A program made the translations under genes and the position numbers. Source: Vitrella brassicaformis (taxonomy: Eukaryota > Sar > Vitrellaceae). From it: a stretch of DNA of 64,000 nt. The notes under the pieces are model-generated. The model ran no database searches and was not told the origin of the DNA. It saw only the letters and a list, made by a program, of their open reading frames with translations. This document shows positions 51,619 to 63,687 of this stretch, piece by piece. Where the stretch lies: contig CDMY01000353.1 in NCBI GenBank assembly GCA_001179505.1, forward strand, positions 36,442 to 100,441, read 5' to 3'. The first letter of the stretch is position 1; every line of letters starts with the position of its first letter.

Positions 51619-53307
51619 ATGAAGATGCGCAGGCAATACACAGCTGTGTGTGGGCACTTCTGCCTGCACTTCCGCCCCTCTGTCCTTGCCCTCAGGCCGT
51701 CCCTCGATTACTTCGCTGCAAATCTCGCCCATTTGCACTGCTGGCTGCCCTCGCGACGGTCCTCCTGTGCGCCGATGCAGCCAACAAGCAGGAGAAGCGT
51801 CCATCTGGCAGCCTGGAGGCGCCACACGATGCGGCCCGAAGAGCCATGGCCACAGACCAGACGACCGACACCAAAACGGGTTCCTCGGCGCTGCTCGAGG
51901 AAGCCATGATGGGTTCAGCCCGGCTGGACGCCGAGGCCCACAGGCTGTCGAGGGCGATGAGGAGGGGTGGGGCGGTGGTATCTGTGTCTTATGAGAGCTT
52001 CCTCTATCCGCTGTTCAAGTCCATCAACAACGGCACCACTGAGGGACTCGCGAAGCTGCTGGAAGAGGCGGAGAAGTCACAGCAGTCACATGGCAGCAGC
52101 GCCCTCGAGCTGGGGCAGATGCGCGAGGACGAGTGGCGGGACCTCAAGTCCAGCAGAGGGGAGGGCTGGGTCGACCACGGCCTTGACAACGTGCTGGTGC
52201 TGCTCATCACACACAGGGACGGCTTTCTCAGCGATAGAGAGCGGGTCATGCGAACGTGGGGCAAGCACTGCCCCCATCTGCTGACCGTCTTGGGTGTCAT
52301 GCCTGAGATTCCCGACGGGAGGAAGGGCCAGGTGACGGACGTGGAGAAGGTGCACCTGGTGGGAGGGGATATAGATGGGTATAAGGCGTTGTACAAGAAG
52401 ATGCTCAAGACGTACATGTGGCTGTGCGGGGCGGAGGAAGCTAAGCCCTACAGCTGGTTCATCAAGGTGGGCGACCAGTGCAAAAGAAAGAACACAGCGA
52501 GAGGAGGCTTTCTGTGTACATATCTATGGATGTGCTTGTTGGTTTCCGACAGTTCGACACGGACGCCTTCTTAGTGACGTACAATCTCGCAGCCGCACTA
52601 AACGCATTCGACAGCCCCGACACAAAGGTACGTCAGTCAGATCAACACAACACAGCCAATTCCCTCACACGCGCCTCTATGTCTTGTGTGTATGTGCCCC
52701 TCACCTCCTGTCTGTCAGCCGTACTACGTCGGGCAGCGGATGCTCTACAAGGGCAAAGACTACGCCAGCGGAGGAGCAGGTCCAACCAACATGCCGCCCG
52801 CACAGGCCACTACCACCACCACCACAACACACACACACACACATCTGTGTCTGTCTTTTCCTGCCTGCCTGCGTGCCTGTGTGTAGGTTACATGATGTCC
52901 AAGGGCCTGATGGCCACCATGTGCCAGCCCCCCGTGTCAGGAGGGGTCGGCTCCAGTGGCTGGGAGAACTGCTACCTGCAAGACCTTGAGACGCTCGACT
53001 TCTGGGTGGGGGCCGAGTATTGGGGGCGGCCTGAAGACCTCTACATCGGCCTCTGCATACAGAAACACGCAGGTGGGGTGAGGACCGACCGGGCCGCGTC
53101 AAGTCGTCAACTGGCTGTGTGGTGTGTGTGGTGTGTGCAGGTGTGCAGGTGACCTCTGTGGCGGGGTTTGACTCCTCCCGGCCGCAGTGGGCGGAGAGGG
53201 ACGAGAATGAGTTTTATCGTATGCGGAGCCTGCAGCAGCCACCGGTCATCACCCTTCACTACATCACCAAGCTGTTCTTCTACCAGCTCTATGCGGCCTT
53301 TTATTGA
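51619..53307 (+). CDS. GT31-family (core 1 beta-1,3-galactosyltransferase-like) glycosyltransferase
   Basis: Type II Golgi enzyme adding a sugar to glycoproteins. I place the start at ATG 51619 with a 50-bp intron (about 51646-51695), because this joins MKMRRQYTA to a hydrophobic signal anchor (FALLAALATVLLCA) in frame; without the intron the anchor frame has no ATG. The lumenal domain has LVLLITHRDGFLSDRERVMRTWGKHC, typical of the C1GalT/fringe group, the stretch YSWFIK joined to FDTDAFLV across an intron (the D-x-D metal site), PYYVGQRM, a GYMMSKGLM segment, and LEDLYIGLC-like PEDLYIGLCI near 53035. The end is LHYITKLFFYQLYAAFY, stop TGA 53305-53307. Length is about 440 residues. The acceptor substrate cannot be deduced. 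Confidence 0.82.
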
Positions 53308-54450
53308 CCACGAGAAGAATCATTTGTGGTGCTGTTGTGTGCGTGGTTTGAAGTGTGTGTGTCTGTGTGTGTGTGTGTGTGTCTTTGTGTACGTGACGGA
53401 CAGCGGCCTACCTACAGCTGTACATATGTGAGGGCTGATGGCGATGAGTGAGTGCATATTGGGGGGGGTTATTGAGCACAATTAATTGCAAAGGCATTAC
53501 ATAGTAATCTTCTGACGAATGGACGGACCATTGGATGGATGGATGGATGGCAAATGACAACAAGAAAGGAGACACTGCATCGATCCTGTAGTCTGCTCAT
53601 CAGCCTGTCTCTCTCTGTCTGTCCACCCACACACCGGCGCCGGGATCACGCAAGCCAGCACAACACCGCCAACCAAAAATAGCAACCCCGACACATACGC
53701 GCCGCCATGCACTCAGTGACACTCACTCCAGGAAACTCCTGCCTGCCTGCCTGCCACGTTGCCTGCCTGCCTGCCTGTCTGTCTGCCTGTCTGCCTGTCT
53801 ACCTGCCTGCCTGCCTGTCCGCCTGTCTGCCTGCTCGGTCTCTCTATGTCTCCATGATTGCCTTGGACTACGTGGTCCATCTACGTGTCCCCTCTCTCTC
53901 ATCACGGGGCCGCACTCACAGACGGACTCATATCTTCAGGGGGGCTGCTCCATCCAGAGTGCTTGCCCTTTCTCCCTCTTCCGTCTCGATCTCGGCCAGC
54001 TGGGCAAGCACTAGTAAGCACCCGGCTGCTACGTCAGAGGGTGATGAACATTCGAGAGGGGCCCTTTAGCTGGAGGGCTGGCCGCAGGGCCAGCTCTGCG
54101 GCTGCAAGGCTGGCCTTCTGACTGCAGGGCTGGCCTTCCGACTGGAGGGCTAAACATCCGACTGGAGGGCTGGCCCTAAAGGCGGACATGCCAGCCCTCC
54201 GGCCGCAGGGCCAGCTTTGGCGCACAAGTGGCGTTGATTCAATTTGAGGGCAAGCTAAGCGAAGCGTCTGCTCAACGCCAATACCTCAGCAAGCACGCCA
54301 GTGTTACGGCGATGACTGAATCAGGGGTATTGAATGAGGGATTCCTGATGCGGTTGATCGAGGTTATGTGGGTGAGGTCATACGGCTGACAGCATCACTC
54401 GACCTCGTTCACCACCAGCCTCAAATAGCATATTTGCAGCAATTCAACAG
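53308..54450. other. Convergent gap with repeats
   Basis: TG repeats (53355-53385), GGAT units (53530-53550), CTGC/CTGT tandem repeats (53740-53835), then the GC-rich repeat cluster at 54060-54215 (listed separately). No gene. Confidence 0.45.
54060..54215. repeat. GC-rich GGCTGGCC repeat cluster, left copy
   Basis: Degenerate 20-nt units (54115-54134, 54135-54154, 54155-54174) follow a 55-nt block at 54060-54114 that recurs at 57825-57879 with one mismatch in the same orientation. The cluster is rich in short palindromes, for example GCTGGCC...GGCCAGC at 54078-54092, and its right end (54190-54215) carries the unit on the opposite strand. Confidence 0.85.
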
Positions 54451-56647
54451 TCATACAATATCAGCAAACGCCCCTGATCTTATGACTATAACATAACCAA
54501 TCATAAAGTCGAGACACATCATAGCGTAGAAAATAAGAATAGCGATCCGATGTGCTAACATATCGTCTTCCCTTTCTCTTATCCTCCGAAAGAGCCCATC
54601 TGGTGAGTTCTTTGTCGTCAGCCAAAAACCGCCGCTGTCCGCTTGCAGCACATGAGAATGAAACTGTTCAAAACAAGAAACAGACAGAGGTTTTATACCT
54701 TATATGGGCCCTGCAAAGACCTGATCCAACTCCACCAGGCGCTCCAGGGACCCTGATAAGTGGTATGAGCATAATCGATAATCATCGCAAAGTTCTTATT
54801 GTCTCCTTACCATATTGTGATGAAATGATATGTAGGATAAGAAACAGCATATTTGCCATCAGCACCGCGAGTGTCTGACAATTTTGTGTCACTGGTGTCT
54901 TCCCAAATGGTTTCGCATGGAGTGTTGCGCAGATCCAGGGCGTCATCAAGGTGAAAATTCAATTCGAAGAACCAGCTACCAGGCTTGGAATCATAGGCAT
55001 CCCACATATATCTGACGGCGTGCCAGAAAGCAGCAATCAGGTATGATGATGTACATTGATTTCACGCTTAAATACCGGTGCTTCCAAGGAATAGGATATT
55101 TGTTTTCCTTGTATGAGTATGGAGCTTCAATTTGGATTGGTTCAGTAGAATTTGAAGTCCGATTGCTGTCAATCTTCGTCGGGCACTCAGGACATCCTCG
55201 ACCCGATCGAATATCCTTGTCCTTCCACGGCTGATCGTAGACATGGCTAGAAGCAAAAGGGCAAGCACATTTCTCTTTGAAGTGCTGTAAGCAAAGATTC
55301 AGAATAACATATTACACAATCACACAGCGAGACATAACTCGTGCCTTACGATGGTATATTTGGGACGTAAGTCAGGGCGTTCGATTTTATCAGGCTCGAA
55401 TCCGCCCATGAGTTTCCTACCTAGAGCCAACCGGCCGAAGCCGAGGCCGAAGGGAAGAAAGACGGCAACACTCCATAGCAGCAAGTAAATCCGCAAGCAC
55501 CATCTGCAACCGATAGAACTGCAACAGGTTTCGCAGCCTTCATCGAATTTCTCGCAGAACCCTTCAATTCCACCAGGGCGCTCGTATGCTGTTTCATCAC
55601 CTGCACCACAGCATTTCCTGCAGAGCTGCATTAATGTATAATGTGAGGAGATAACAAAGTCAAAAATCATGGTCTACCTTTGGAGTGAGCAGGAAGAGCT
55701 CATAAAGGAGCTCCGAGGCTCTAATAAGTGTGACAATTGCGATGAGAATCACCGTCAAAGCGGAGAGGTACATTGTCACATAAAAGAGTTCTCCCTCTGC
55801 TAAACTAAAACAGCACGAGAACACACATTATGAGAAGGAGTATATGGAGTCAGCTTTTCAAAGGTTCGCTCTCTACATACCCTCCGATAGCGTCAATGAA
55901 TCTATCTTCATGCCAAGCCGCTGGGACAACAGAAGTGCATTCCTCTTGAGACCTCACGCATGCGGTTGTATTCTTCCCTTCTCCACAGACAGACAACCCC
56001 AGAACTTCTGCGAATGTCCAAGAACATCGTGTCTCTTCTCTCCCTATCTCCCGATCTCCCGTGTATGAATGCTTTCAAAGTGATTACCTGCGACATCCCT
56101 GGAAGCCAAGAAAGCAAGCTTCGCAAGCTTCGCGGTGCAACTCTTTCTTTTGTCCTTGCCTGCGAAGAAATTTAGATCGTCTAGAAGGCCCTCGATGTCC
56201 AAGAGGAGGAAGGAGACAAAAACGGCGTCTAGCAACACTTGGTTTAAGAAAACCCAAAGCCAGAGGGGCATCTTGCGTCGGATGAGGGCCCAGATGACGA
56301 GCAATCCCAGCGCACCGATAGCTACGGCAGTCGCAAACCAGCGCGCAGCATATAAGTCTTCTGATTCGACTCGACCTTGGCCATCAACCAGAACCAGATA
56401 TATCACCGGCGCAAGGGCGAGTACCGATATGAATGCCTGATATTCACACATCCAAACACACACCAAGTAGACCAAGTAGACACACACACAGAAACAGCTC
56501 TACCTTGCCGTTGACGAGAGAAAGCTCCGAGTCGACTTCCGAGTTCGGGTCCTCCTCTCGAGCACACGTAAACCCCACAAGGAGGTCACCGATGCTTTTC
56601 TCCTCTGTGAGCGCACGAAGCATGTGGGGGATGGTACGAGACGCCAT
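54451..56647 (-). CDS. Multipass membrane protein of unknown family in an AT-richer block
   Basis: Start ATG 56647 (MASRTIPHML). Exons can be joined in frame at about 56647-56510, 56441-56090, 55930-55887, 55798-55680, 55630-55350, 55285-55080 and 55010-54812; the last exon ends at TGA 54451 but its acceptor is uncertain. The protein is about 440-480 residues with hydrophobic segments VLALAPVIYLVLV, WFATAVAIGALGLLVIWAL, LWVFLNQVLLDAVFVSFLLLD, LTVILIAIVTLI, LRIYLLLWSVAVFLPFG and IAILIFYAMMCLDFMIGYVIVI. Cys-rich loops lie between them (KCCGAG, CETCCSSIGCRWC; CACPF, CPECP). Introns here are AT-rich and mostly lack the TG tracts of all neighbours. I do not recognise the family. Confidence 0.68.
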
Positions 56648-56940
56648 TGCGTCAACTCTGGAGAGAGGGACTCGAGCTCGCAGGCCCGGCTCGGGGGGAG
56701 TGCAGAAGGAGCATCTGTGCAGACCCTCCCAGGCAATAGCTCCCAGGCTTCCAATGACTCCGACCACTTTCGATCCCTGCTGAGCCTCAGCAGCGCGCTC
56801 TCGTCTGTCTCGTCATCGCCATTGTGGATTGCGCAGGCTGACTGAGGGCTTTTTCTGCCTATGTCTCTCTCCCATTGTGTGATGGTCTACCACCAATCGA
56901 AAGACGATGGCGAGTCTCAAACTCGGAGTTCGTGCCCGAC

Positions 56941-57447
56941 ATGCACTGGCCCTGGATCGGAGGAGACACACCCACACCAGCAGCAGACGGCCTCCACTCC
57001 CCAGCAACTCAATCCGTCCAACCAAACACAAGCAGTCGAGTACAATGGATGTGTTGGTCTTCTGTATGTGTGTCTGTGTATATGTTGGCGCAATATTGGT
57101 GGTCGGCTATTCTCATCGTCTGCGACCCAAACATCTACACACCGGTACACATACATATACCAACGACCGTCCATCGGCCCCCGCGGCCGCAGCAATCCCC
57201 TCCACCAGCACATGCCGGCCTATTCGCCCCATCTATGCGTCAGGATGCCAATCGAGCCGCAACAACACCGACAAACCACAATCACAGCAGCGGTGGTGGC
57301 CATTATATGCCGGGAGCAGCTCAGATGGACAATGCACAGACTCGGCCCGTTGATGCGGACGACGGCAGTGACCGCAAGCATCTGGTGGATCAGCTTTGCC
57401 AGCAGCTCGAGCAGACCCAACTGGCGGCCATGCAGAAAGAGCATTAG
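56941..57447 (+). CDS. Weakly supported hypothetical protein
   Basis: The frame ending at TAG 57445-57447 has a protein-like C terminus: a Pro-rich stretch, then SGGGHYMPGAAQMDN and an amphipathic helix (HLVDQLCQQLEQTQLAAM). As a single exon from ATG 56941 it would be about 168 residues with one hydrophobic segment (VSVYMLAQYWWSAILIV). Alternatively an exon starting at an ATG near 56861 in another frame is spliced to it; no clean donor and acceptor pair settles this. It diverges from gene 19. Function unknown. Confidence 0.35.
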   Translation: MHWPWIGGDTPTPAADGLHSPATQSVQPNTSSRVQWMCWSSVCVSVYMLAQYWWSAILIVCDPNIYTPVHIHIPTTVHRPPRPQQSPPPAHAGLFAPSMRQDANRAATTPTNHNHSSGGGHYMPGAAQMDNAQTRPVDADDGSDRKHLVDQLCQQLEQTQLAAMQKEH

Positions 57448-59349
57448 GCACGTACACACACAATCACACACACACGTGATGAGTGCTCCTCTTCACCTCG
57501 TGTGTGCTGTTCATTCACGTGCAGGTGTGTGTGCCTGTGTGGTGTGTGTGCCGGCACGCTGATGCATAGCCGGCCCCCGCCCGTCTTTCTGAGAGGAATA
57601 GTCGCTGGTTCACCCCTTCCTCCCTATTGCGTGTTTTTGTGCAATGTACAAACACATATAGACAGATATACACAGAGAGAGACACGTACAGACAGATGCA
57701 CGCAGGTAGATTCAATCTGTCTGCAGACAGACAGACACCATTGACCTGTGTGCGTAGATACCCAGACAGACATGCCTGTCCCTGATGCCCTGAGGTGTTT
57801 GAGGGCCAACGTGTCTGCAGGGCTGGCCCTTTAGCTGGAGGGCTGGCAGCAGGGCCAGCTCTGCGGCTGCAAGGCTGGCACAAAGGCATTACACTTAAGT
57901 CAGTCAGGCTGAGCCGATACATGCATGCAGTCCCGCACACAGACACTTACCTACCCATCATGGAGTCCAGCCATCCACCTGGCGGCTGGCTGCACACGCA
58001 GAGAAATACCAACCAGCAATAACACCACTCAGTGGGTCTGTCTGTGTGATGCAAGATGTAGCTATAGGTTCTATCAACACACACACACACCAAGACACAC
58101 ACGGCCATGGATCGGCATGGATCAATCACACGCATTGGTACTGCACAGCGGGGGGGGAGGGAGGGAGGGAGGGAGGGAGGGAAGAAGGAGGGTGCTCTCA
58201 TCAAAAGGGGGAGACCGATCGTGACGACACAGACCTATACACCACCCATTTATGCCGATACATCCACCCACCCGCCCACCTACTCATACGTGCAGCAGTG
58301 AACATCTCAGCGCACAGGCAGACACGCAGGCAGGCAGAGAGACATACAATTCATTCCATCCATACATCCCGCCATCCCACACGTGCATGTAACCCACGGC
58401 CCCGCAAAGAAACAAGTATGGGTTAAATAAGGGGGGCCACTCCACTCGCTCAACCACTCGCCGAGCAGCCACGTACACACACACACACACACTCACACAC
58501 GCAATTCCCCCGCCCGCCCCACCTTGGATCGATAATCGTCAGGGTCCCTCGCACACCAGCTGGCCAGGCCAACCACTCTATGGAAAAACTTTGCAGCCAG
58601 CCAGCCTCCACTGTGCGAATTTATGTCAGTTTGTTATGTGCCCATGATGGCACGGCACCACTTACATAAAGCCATCCAACGCAAACCAAACTAGCAGCCC
58701 CCACGCCACGTGTGAGCACTGGCCGGCCGGCATGGAGAAAGGAGAGAGTCGAGTTGGCGCGGCTTCGACGGTCGTCGGGCGCCTCCCTCTCTCTCCCACC
58801 CTCCTTCGTGTCTGCCTGCCTGCCTGCGATGATACTGTGCGTGAGAATGGAACAGAGAGGCAGCCACAGACCGACTCATGCAGGCAGACAGACAGACATA
58901 CACGGTCACACACATCGTCCTCCCTGCTTGTTTGACGGTCGTCAGAGCTACTTAGTATCCATCACCAATTCGCATAGACGCAGCCACATGGTGTGCACAC
59001 AGAACTGAACTGCACGCATGAGCAGGGGGGGGGGATGTGAGTGTGGGAGTGGTGCATAAATAACACAGCGATTGTCACCTTCATCCGATAGACACACGCA
59101 CATCCACAGACATACACACATGATGATACCTACGCGCTGTCAGTCGCCATAAAGGCCGACAGGTAGGCAGGCAGGCAGGCAGAGAGGTGGGCGGGCAGAA
59201 AATACCCACAGACACGACTGACACGGCAACAAGAGCCAGCCCCACACACGCTGTTGTACACGGCACAGCACGCACACCCACACGAAGACCAACACACAGA
59301 TTGTCGAATTACTTGTCGTCACGTCGGTCGCTGGCATGGATATAGCTAG
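57448..59349. other. Repeat-rich convergent intergenic region
   Basis: No gene is supported. It holds AC and AGAC repeats, the right copy of the GC-rich repeat (57825-57879), a GGGA run near 58150-58185 and CAGG runs near 59163-59182. Confidence 0.5.
57825..57879. repeat. GC-rich GGCTGGCC repeat, right copy
   Basis: A 55-nt copy of 54060-54114 with a single mismatch (C to A), in the same orientation, about 3.77 kb downstream. It contains the same hairpin-forming GCTGGC...GCCAGC core. Confidence 0.9.
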
Positions 59350-62300
59350 CTAGGGCAGTCGTGACGGCAGCCGCGATGATGAAGTGGAGAGGCTGCTGGG
59401 GGAGCCCTCCTGCCGCGCCATCGGCTGACGGATCATGCAGTAACCCCGCGCGCCGTCCTTGCTGCACACATCACGCAGACACACACACACGAGACAGGCG
59501 GACGGGATGGGCTGATGATGTTCATTCTCGCCGTTGTGTTGACTGACCAGCAAAGGTATCTCATGACACAGGCCCCAATGAACGAAGCGAACACAACCAA
59601 CGATATCACGATACCTGGCAAAGACACACAGACACAGACACGTCCACATCTCTCTCTACACATCTCCCTCCCTCTGTGTGTGTCGGGTCAGCCTCCAGAG
59701 TGCCAAAGTCACTGGCACCTACCGGCGATCATCAGGCCGTCCCCGCCCTTGCCGCCCTTGTCGCCCTTGCTGTGGCCGTCCGTGCTCTTGCCGCCGCCCG
59801 ACGTCTTGAGATGCGGCACACCCCCGGCCACCTCCGGCTTGTCCTTCTGCTTGTTGTTGTGGAGGTTCTTCTTGGCCTGGTCGGGCCGCGTCTTCTGATC
59901 GACCGTCATGTCCTGCTCCAGCTCCTCGCCCTCGTCATTGTCGTCCAGGTGATCTGACACACACAGACACACACACACAGCTGTGCGCATCGCATCCGCC
60001 CCGTCCGCCTATTTATTCGTTTGTCGACTGACTGACCAGAGAGGATCTCCTTGGCCTTCTCGTAGTCCTTGTCGTCCTCAGGGTCGACATCCTGCAGCTC
60101 AGGAGGGGGCTTCAGGATGTCACCGGGGTGAGGCCGACCAGCACCGGGGGGCGGGGGCGCACCCGGACCGCCCGCACTGGGGCCCTCGTCCGACTCGTCG
60201 CCGCCCTCGTCGTCCTCGCCGCTGTCACTGCTGCCGTCTTCGTCGACCGGTGTGCCTGGTGGTGGTGGGAACGAGAAGATCTCCTTGCACTGGGGGTCCT
60301 TGCTCTCTGGGAGGCACTCGCAGTGGTAGTTGTCTGGGCCCGGGAAGGGGAACCGGATGCAGTCACCGATGTCGCACTTCTCGTCACACGACGGGTCTGA
60401 CACACACACACACACAGGCAGCAGAATCGTGCATGCATCACTGTCCAGTCCACGTGGGCTCAGACTCGCTGGCTGGGTAAGCTTACTGACCGTGCACGCC
60501 AGCGGAGATGACGCCGACATTTCTCCAGCTGGATGGCGTGTCGCACTTCTCCAGACAGTGGCAGACGGTGGCATTCTGCTCCTTGGACGTGTCGATGGTC
60601 AGGTTCGTCCAGGCCTGAACCGATATCGACCACACCGCCGGCTCCTTCTCGCAGCCCAACGGGTCCTCCGTGTCGCAATCGAGGCCTTCCATGGCCTCCC
60701 AGGGCAGGTCGGTGCCGCAGTCCTCGCCCTTGATGACTTTGAGGCGGGAGCTCATGCCGTTGCCCGACGGTGGGAGGCCCCATCCACGGAGCCCCATGCC
60801 GAAAATGCGGTTGGCTGTGATGTTGAAGTACTGCTCCTTGCGGACGCCCGAGATGACGAGGTCGCCCACGTCGGACCACTGGCGGGGGTCCTGGCACCGC
60901 TCCCAGCAATGACACACCTCATACGCACCCGGGCGGGACACAGACACACCCGTCCACACCTGCACACACACACCCAGAGAGCCGCTTCCTTCATTCGACT
61001 CGACAGCACACCCATGTCTGCACCCCACAACTAACACACCTGTTTGTAGACGGTCTGCAGTGGTGCCGAGAGGTCGTCGAAGTCGACATTGCCGTCCTCG
61101 TCGACGGGCACCGACTCCTCGTACAGGTATGGCTCGGGCGGTGTGTCCACACCCACGCCCTCAGCCATGGGGTCGTCGTATGCGTTGCCGCAGAACATGG
61201 GCAGGGTGTTGAACAGACGGCGGACGAGCTTCAGGCGAGCGGTGGGGTTGGTGCGCTCGGCGTGCAGCCCGTCGACACCAATCATAAGGTCGAACGTCGT
61301 GTCGACCTTCTCGCGGAACTCTTGGAAACGGACCACCTCTGAACGAACAAAGACACACATCGATACATACGCAAAACAGCGGCGCTGGCCTGGTTGCTTT
61401 GTTCACCCACCGGGTATCTCAAGAACGGTCCATTCGTTGGCAGTGGATGCGTTGAAGGTGTGTCCGGCCCATCTGGGTGGGAAGAGGTCAAACTTGGCGA
61501 ACTGCAAGGGGATCTGGGAGGCATCCTCCAGCTGCATTGCGTCAGCCGAGGTGCTGTTGACGTGCAGGTGCGGCTGGTAGACCTTGACGCACCGCACGTC
61601 CACAGGCGACTGGAACTCGAAGCGCACCCAGGGGGAGCAGGAATCCTCTTCCCTGACCGTCACGTTCATCGGGTCGTAGTCGGTGTCGTCGTCGGCCTCG
61701 TCAGCTGTAGCGGTGTCCGACCCGTACGCATCCTCAGCGTCACTGTACTGCAGCGCCCGCCTCACGTTGGTGTCGTTGTCAGCCGCGGGAGCACTGTCGC
61801 TGTCACCGTCGTGTTGCGACAGCCAACTGGGCAGGGTCACCGGCTCGCATTTGATGTCGAGGTTGGTACCCGTCTCGCTGTCGATGAGAGAGTTGTACTT
61901 CTGGAGACTTTGCTCGTTGGCCTCAGGGTCGGCCAGGGGGTCCTGTGCGTCCTCTCCGTCGGCAGTGGCGTGCTCGGGGTCGCTGGTAGAGTTGGTGCGG
62001 TCCAGGGAGGTCACGATGCGCGACTCCTCGGGGGTGAACTTGATCTGCGTGGAGCAGTTGGTGTCGGAATACAGCCTGAATTGCGAATGGAACGGAGAGC
62101 CGACAGACAGGTGAGGTCAGCAAAGGGGTGTGAGGTGAGAAGATACACGTGGATGTGCCTGTGCGTCACGGGGGCTCACTCGATCTCTGCGACGTTGAGG
62201 GTCGTGTTGACTCCTGGCTTGCCCGTCAGCTGCCAATAGCGGCTCCCTGCAGCACAACAACGACGCACACACGCGGCGAACGAACCATCATCATCATGTG

Positions 62301-63271
62301 CCAGCAGTGATCTCAGCTCGCGTCACTGCACTCACTCACCCATGGTGACTTGTGCCTTCTTCTCGCAGATGAAGGGCAGGGGGTATTCGCAGAAGTAGTC
62401 CCTGAAGGTGCCGTCGCTGCCCTTCAGGTACACGCAGTCGGCGCTGCAGTCGGGCTTAGACGCCTGGTCGCCTGCACACATACACAACGGGCATTCGACA
62501 ATGCCTTTGCGAGCGCCCTTAGGTGAGGCGTGAGTGACTCACATCCTTTGGGTCTGGGCCAGTTGTTGGGTTCCCTGTCCTGTCTGCTGTGCAGCGCCCA
62601 GTTGGTGTAGTCGAAGGGCGTATTCTTGCCCTCCCACTCAAAGATACCCTCCTCAGACCGGTCGTTCAAGCCAATCCTGACCACCAAGACACACAGCAGC
62701 ACGGAGCACACCCGCGTCGTCCCTGTCTGTCTGGGTGACGGCGAGTGATCCCTCTCTCTCTCTCTCTCTCTCTCCCGGCCGTGTGTACCAGCAGGAGTGT
62801 CTGGAGTTCCTTCCGCATACGAGTGACATGACTGCGTTGTCCTCGGGCGACCGGATGCTGGCGAGTGTGGCCTCTACGCTGCGGCACATCTCGGCCGCCT
62901 CCTCCCAGCTTTTCTGCGATTTGTTCTTCCTGAAACACCGACCCTCGTGCCATAACCAACCCGACTCACAGTACGTACTGCACCGCGCCGACACACACAC
63001 AAAACACAACACAACACGTGGGAGAGCTGGGCTGGGTGGCTCTGTGCAAGCAGCGGTCTGTCTTCTGCCGTCTGTTAGTCTGTAACCTCGGAAAGGCGGC
63101 AGCGTGCTGCACGAGGACGGCGAGGGACGACAGGGCCAGCGTGAAGGCAATCACCCCGGCCCTGGCTATGTGCCGCCTCCCGTATCTGGACTTGACAGCC
63201 TCTCCCTCCACGTCAGCAGCATCGCTGCGGCGCGACGGAGGGGCAGGGGGGTGCCGAGGCGACGCCGCCAT
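59350..63271 (-). CDS. C-type lectin-like single-pass membrane protein
   Basis: About twelve exons, 1,100 residues or so. After a basic start and signal peptide or anchor (VIAFTLALSSLAVLVQHAAA) comes a C-type lectin-like domain (62970-62340): CESGWLWHEGRCF, WEEAAEMCRSVEATLASIRS, CWIGLNDRSEEGIFEWEG, YTNW, the carbohydrate motif EPNN, and CEYPLPFICEK. A region with discoidin-like features follows (RYWQLTGKPGVNTTLNVAEIE; WVRFEFQSPVDVRCVKVY) around an acidic insert. Then come two copies of a Cys module (AYEVCHCWERCQDPRQWSDVG and ATVCHCLEKCDTPSSWRNVG), a third Cys-rich segment (CDEKCDIGDC), an acidic Pro-rich stalk, one transmembrane helix (GIVISLVVFASFIGACVM, 59610-59560) and a short Ser-rich cytosolic tail ending at TAG 59350. 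This is a cell-surface receptor or adhesion layout; EPN in animal lectins favours mannose-type sugars. Many N-glycosylation sequons occur in the ectodomain. Confidence 0.83.
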
Positions 63272-63687
63272 CCCAAGACAGGAAGGATCAGAAAGACAGT
63301 CAGAAGGAAACAAGTTGCCGTCCTGCTGAGAAAAGCCGGCCGCAGGGTGAGGAAGGGAGCCTCCTCCGTCTGGGGGTGCGTCAGCGCCTTCGCCTCTTCT
63401 TCGGAGAACAACCCACCGCGTTCAGTGCGAGCTTTTTATGGCGTTGACGCGTAACGGTCGAGACGGGATTCGCATGATTCGAATTCTGTTTGCCGGCCCT
63501 GCTTTCGCATCGTGAATTGTCGTGGAAGCCGAAACTTGCTAGAAAGTGCCAGTATCGCGAATTCTCGCCGGGAGACGGCGGCGGCCTGTCTCATCGTCAA
63601 GTTCTTGATACCCCTTCGGTCGTCCCCTGTTTCCTCGTCCCTTGGTCCTTTCAAGACACTTGAAAAGGTGTAAGTTCCAGCTGCTTG
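63272..63687. promoter_or_regulatory. Divergent promoter region, genes 21 and 22
   Basis: 416 bp between the proposed start codons. Non-repetitive, with no defined motif. Confidence 0.3.

Noticed and set aside
60330-61034. Long plus-strand frames opposite the lectin receptor
   Set aside because: Antisense shadows; the minus strand has the Cys modules and consistent splice sites.
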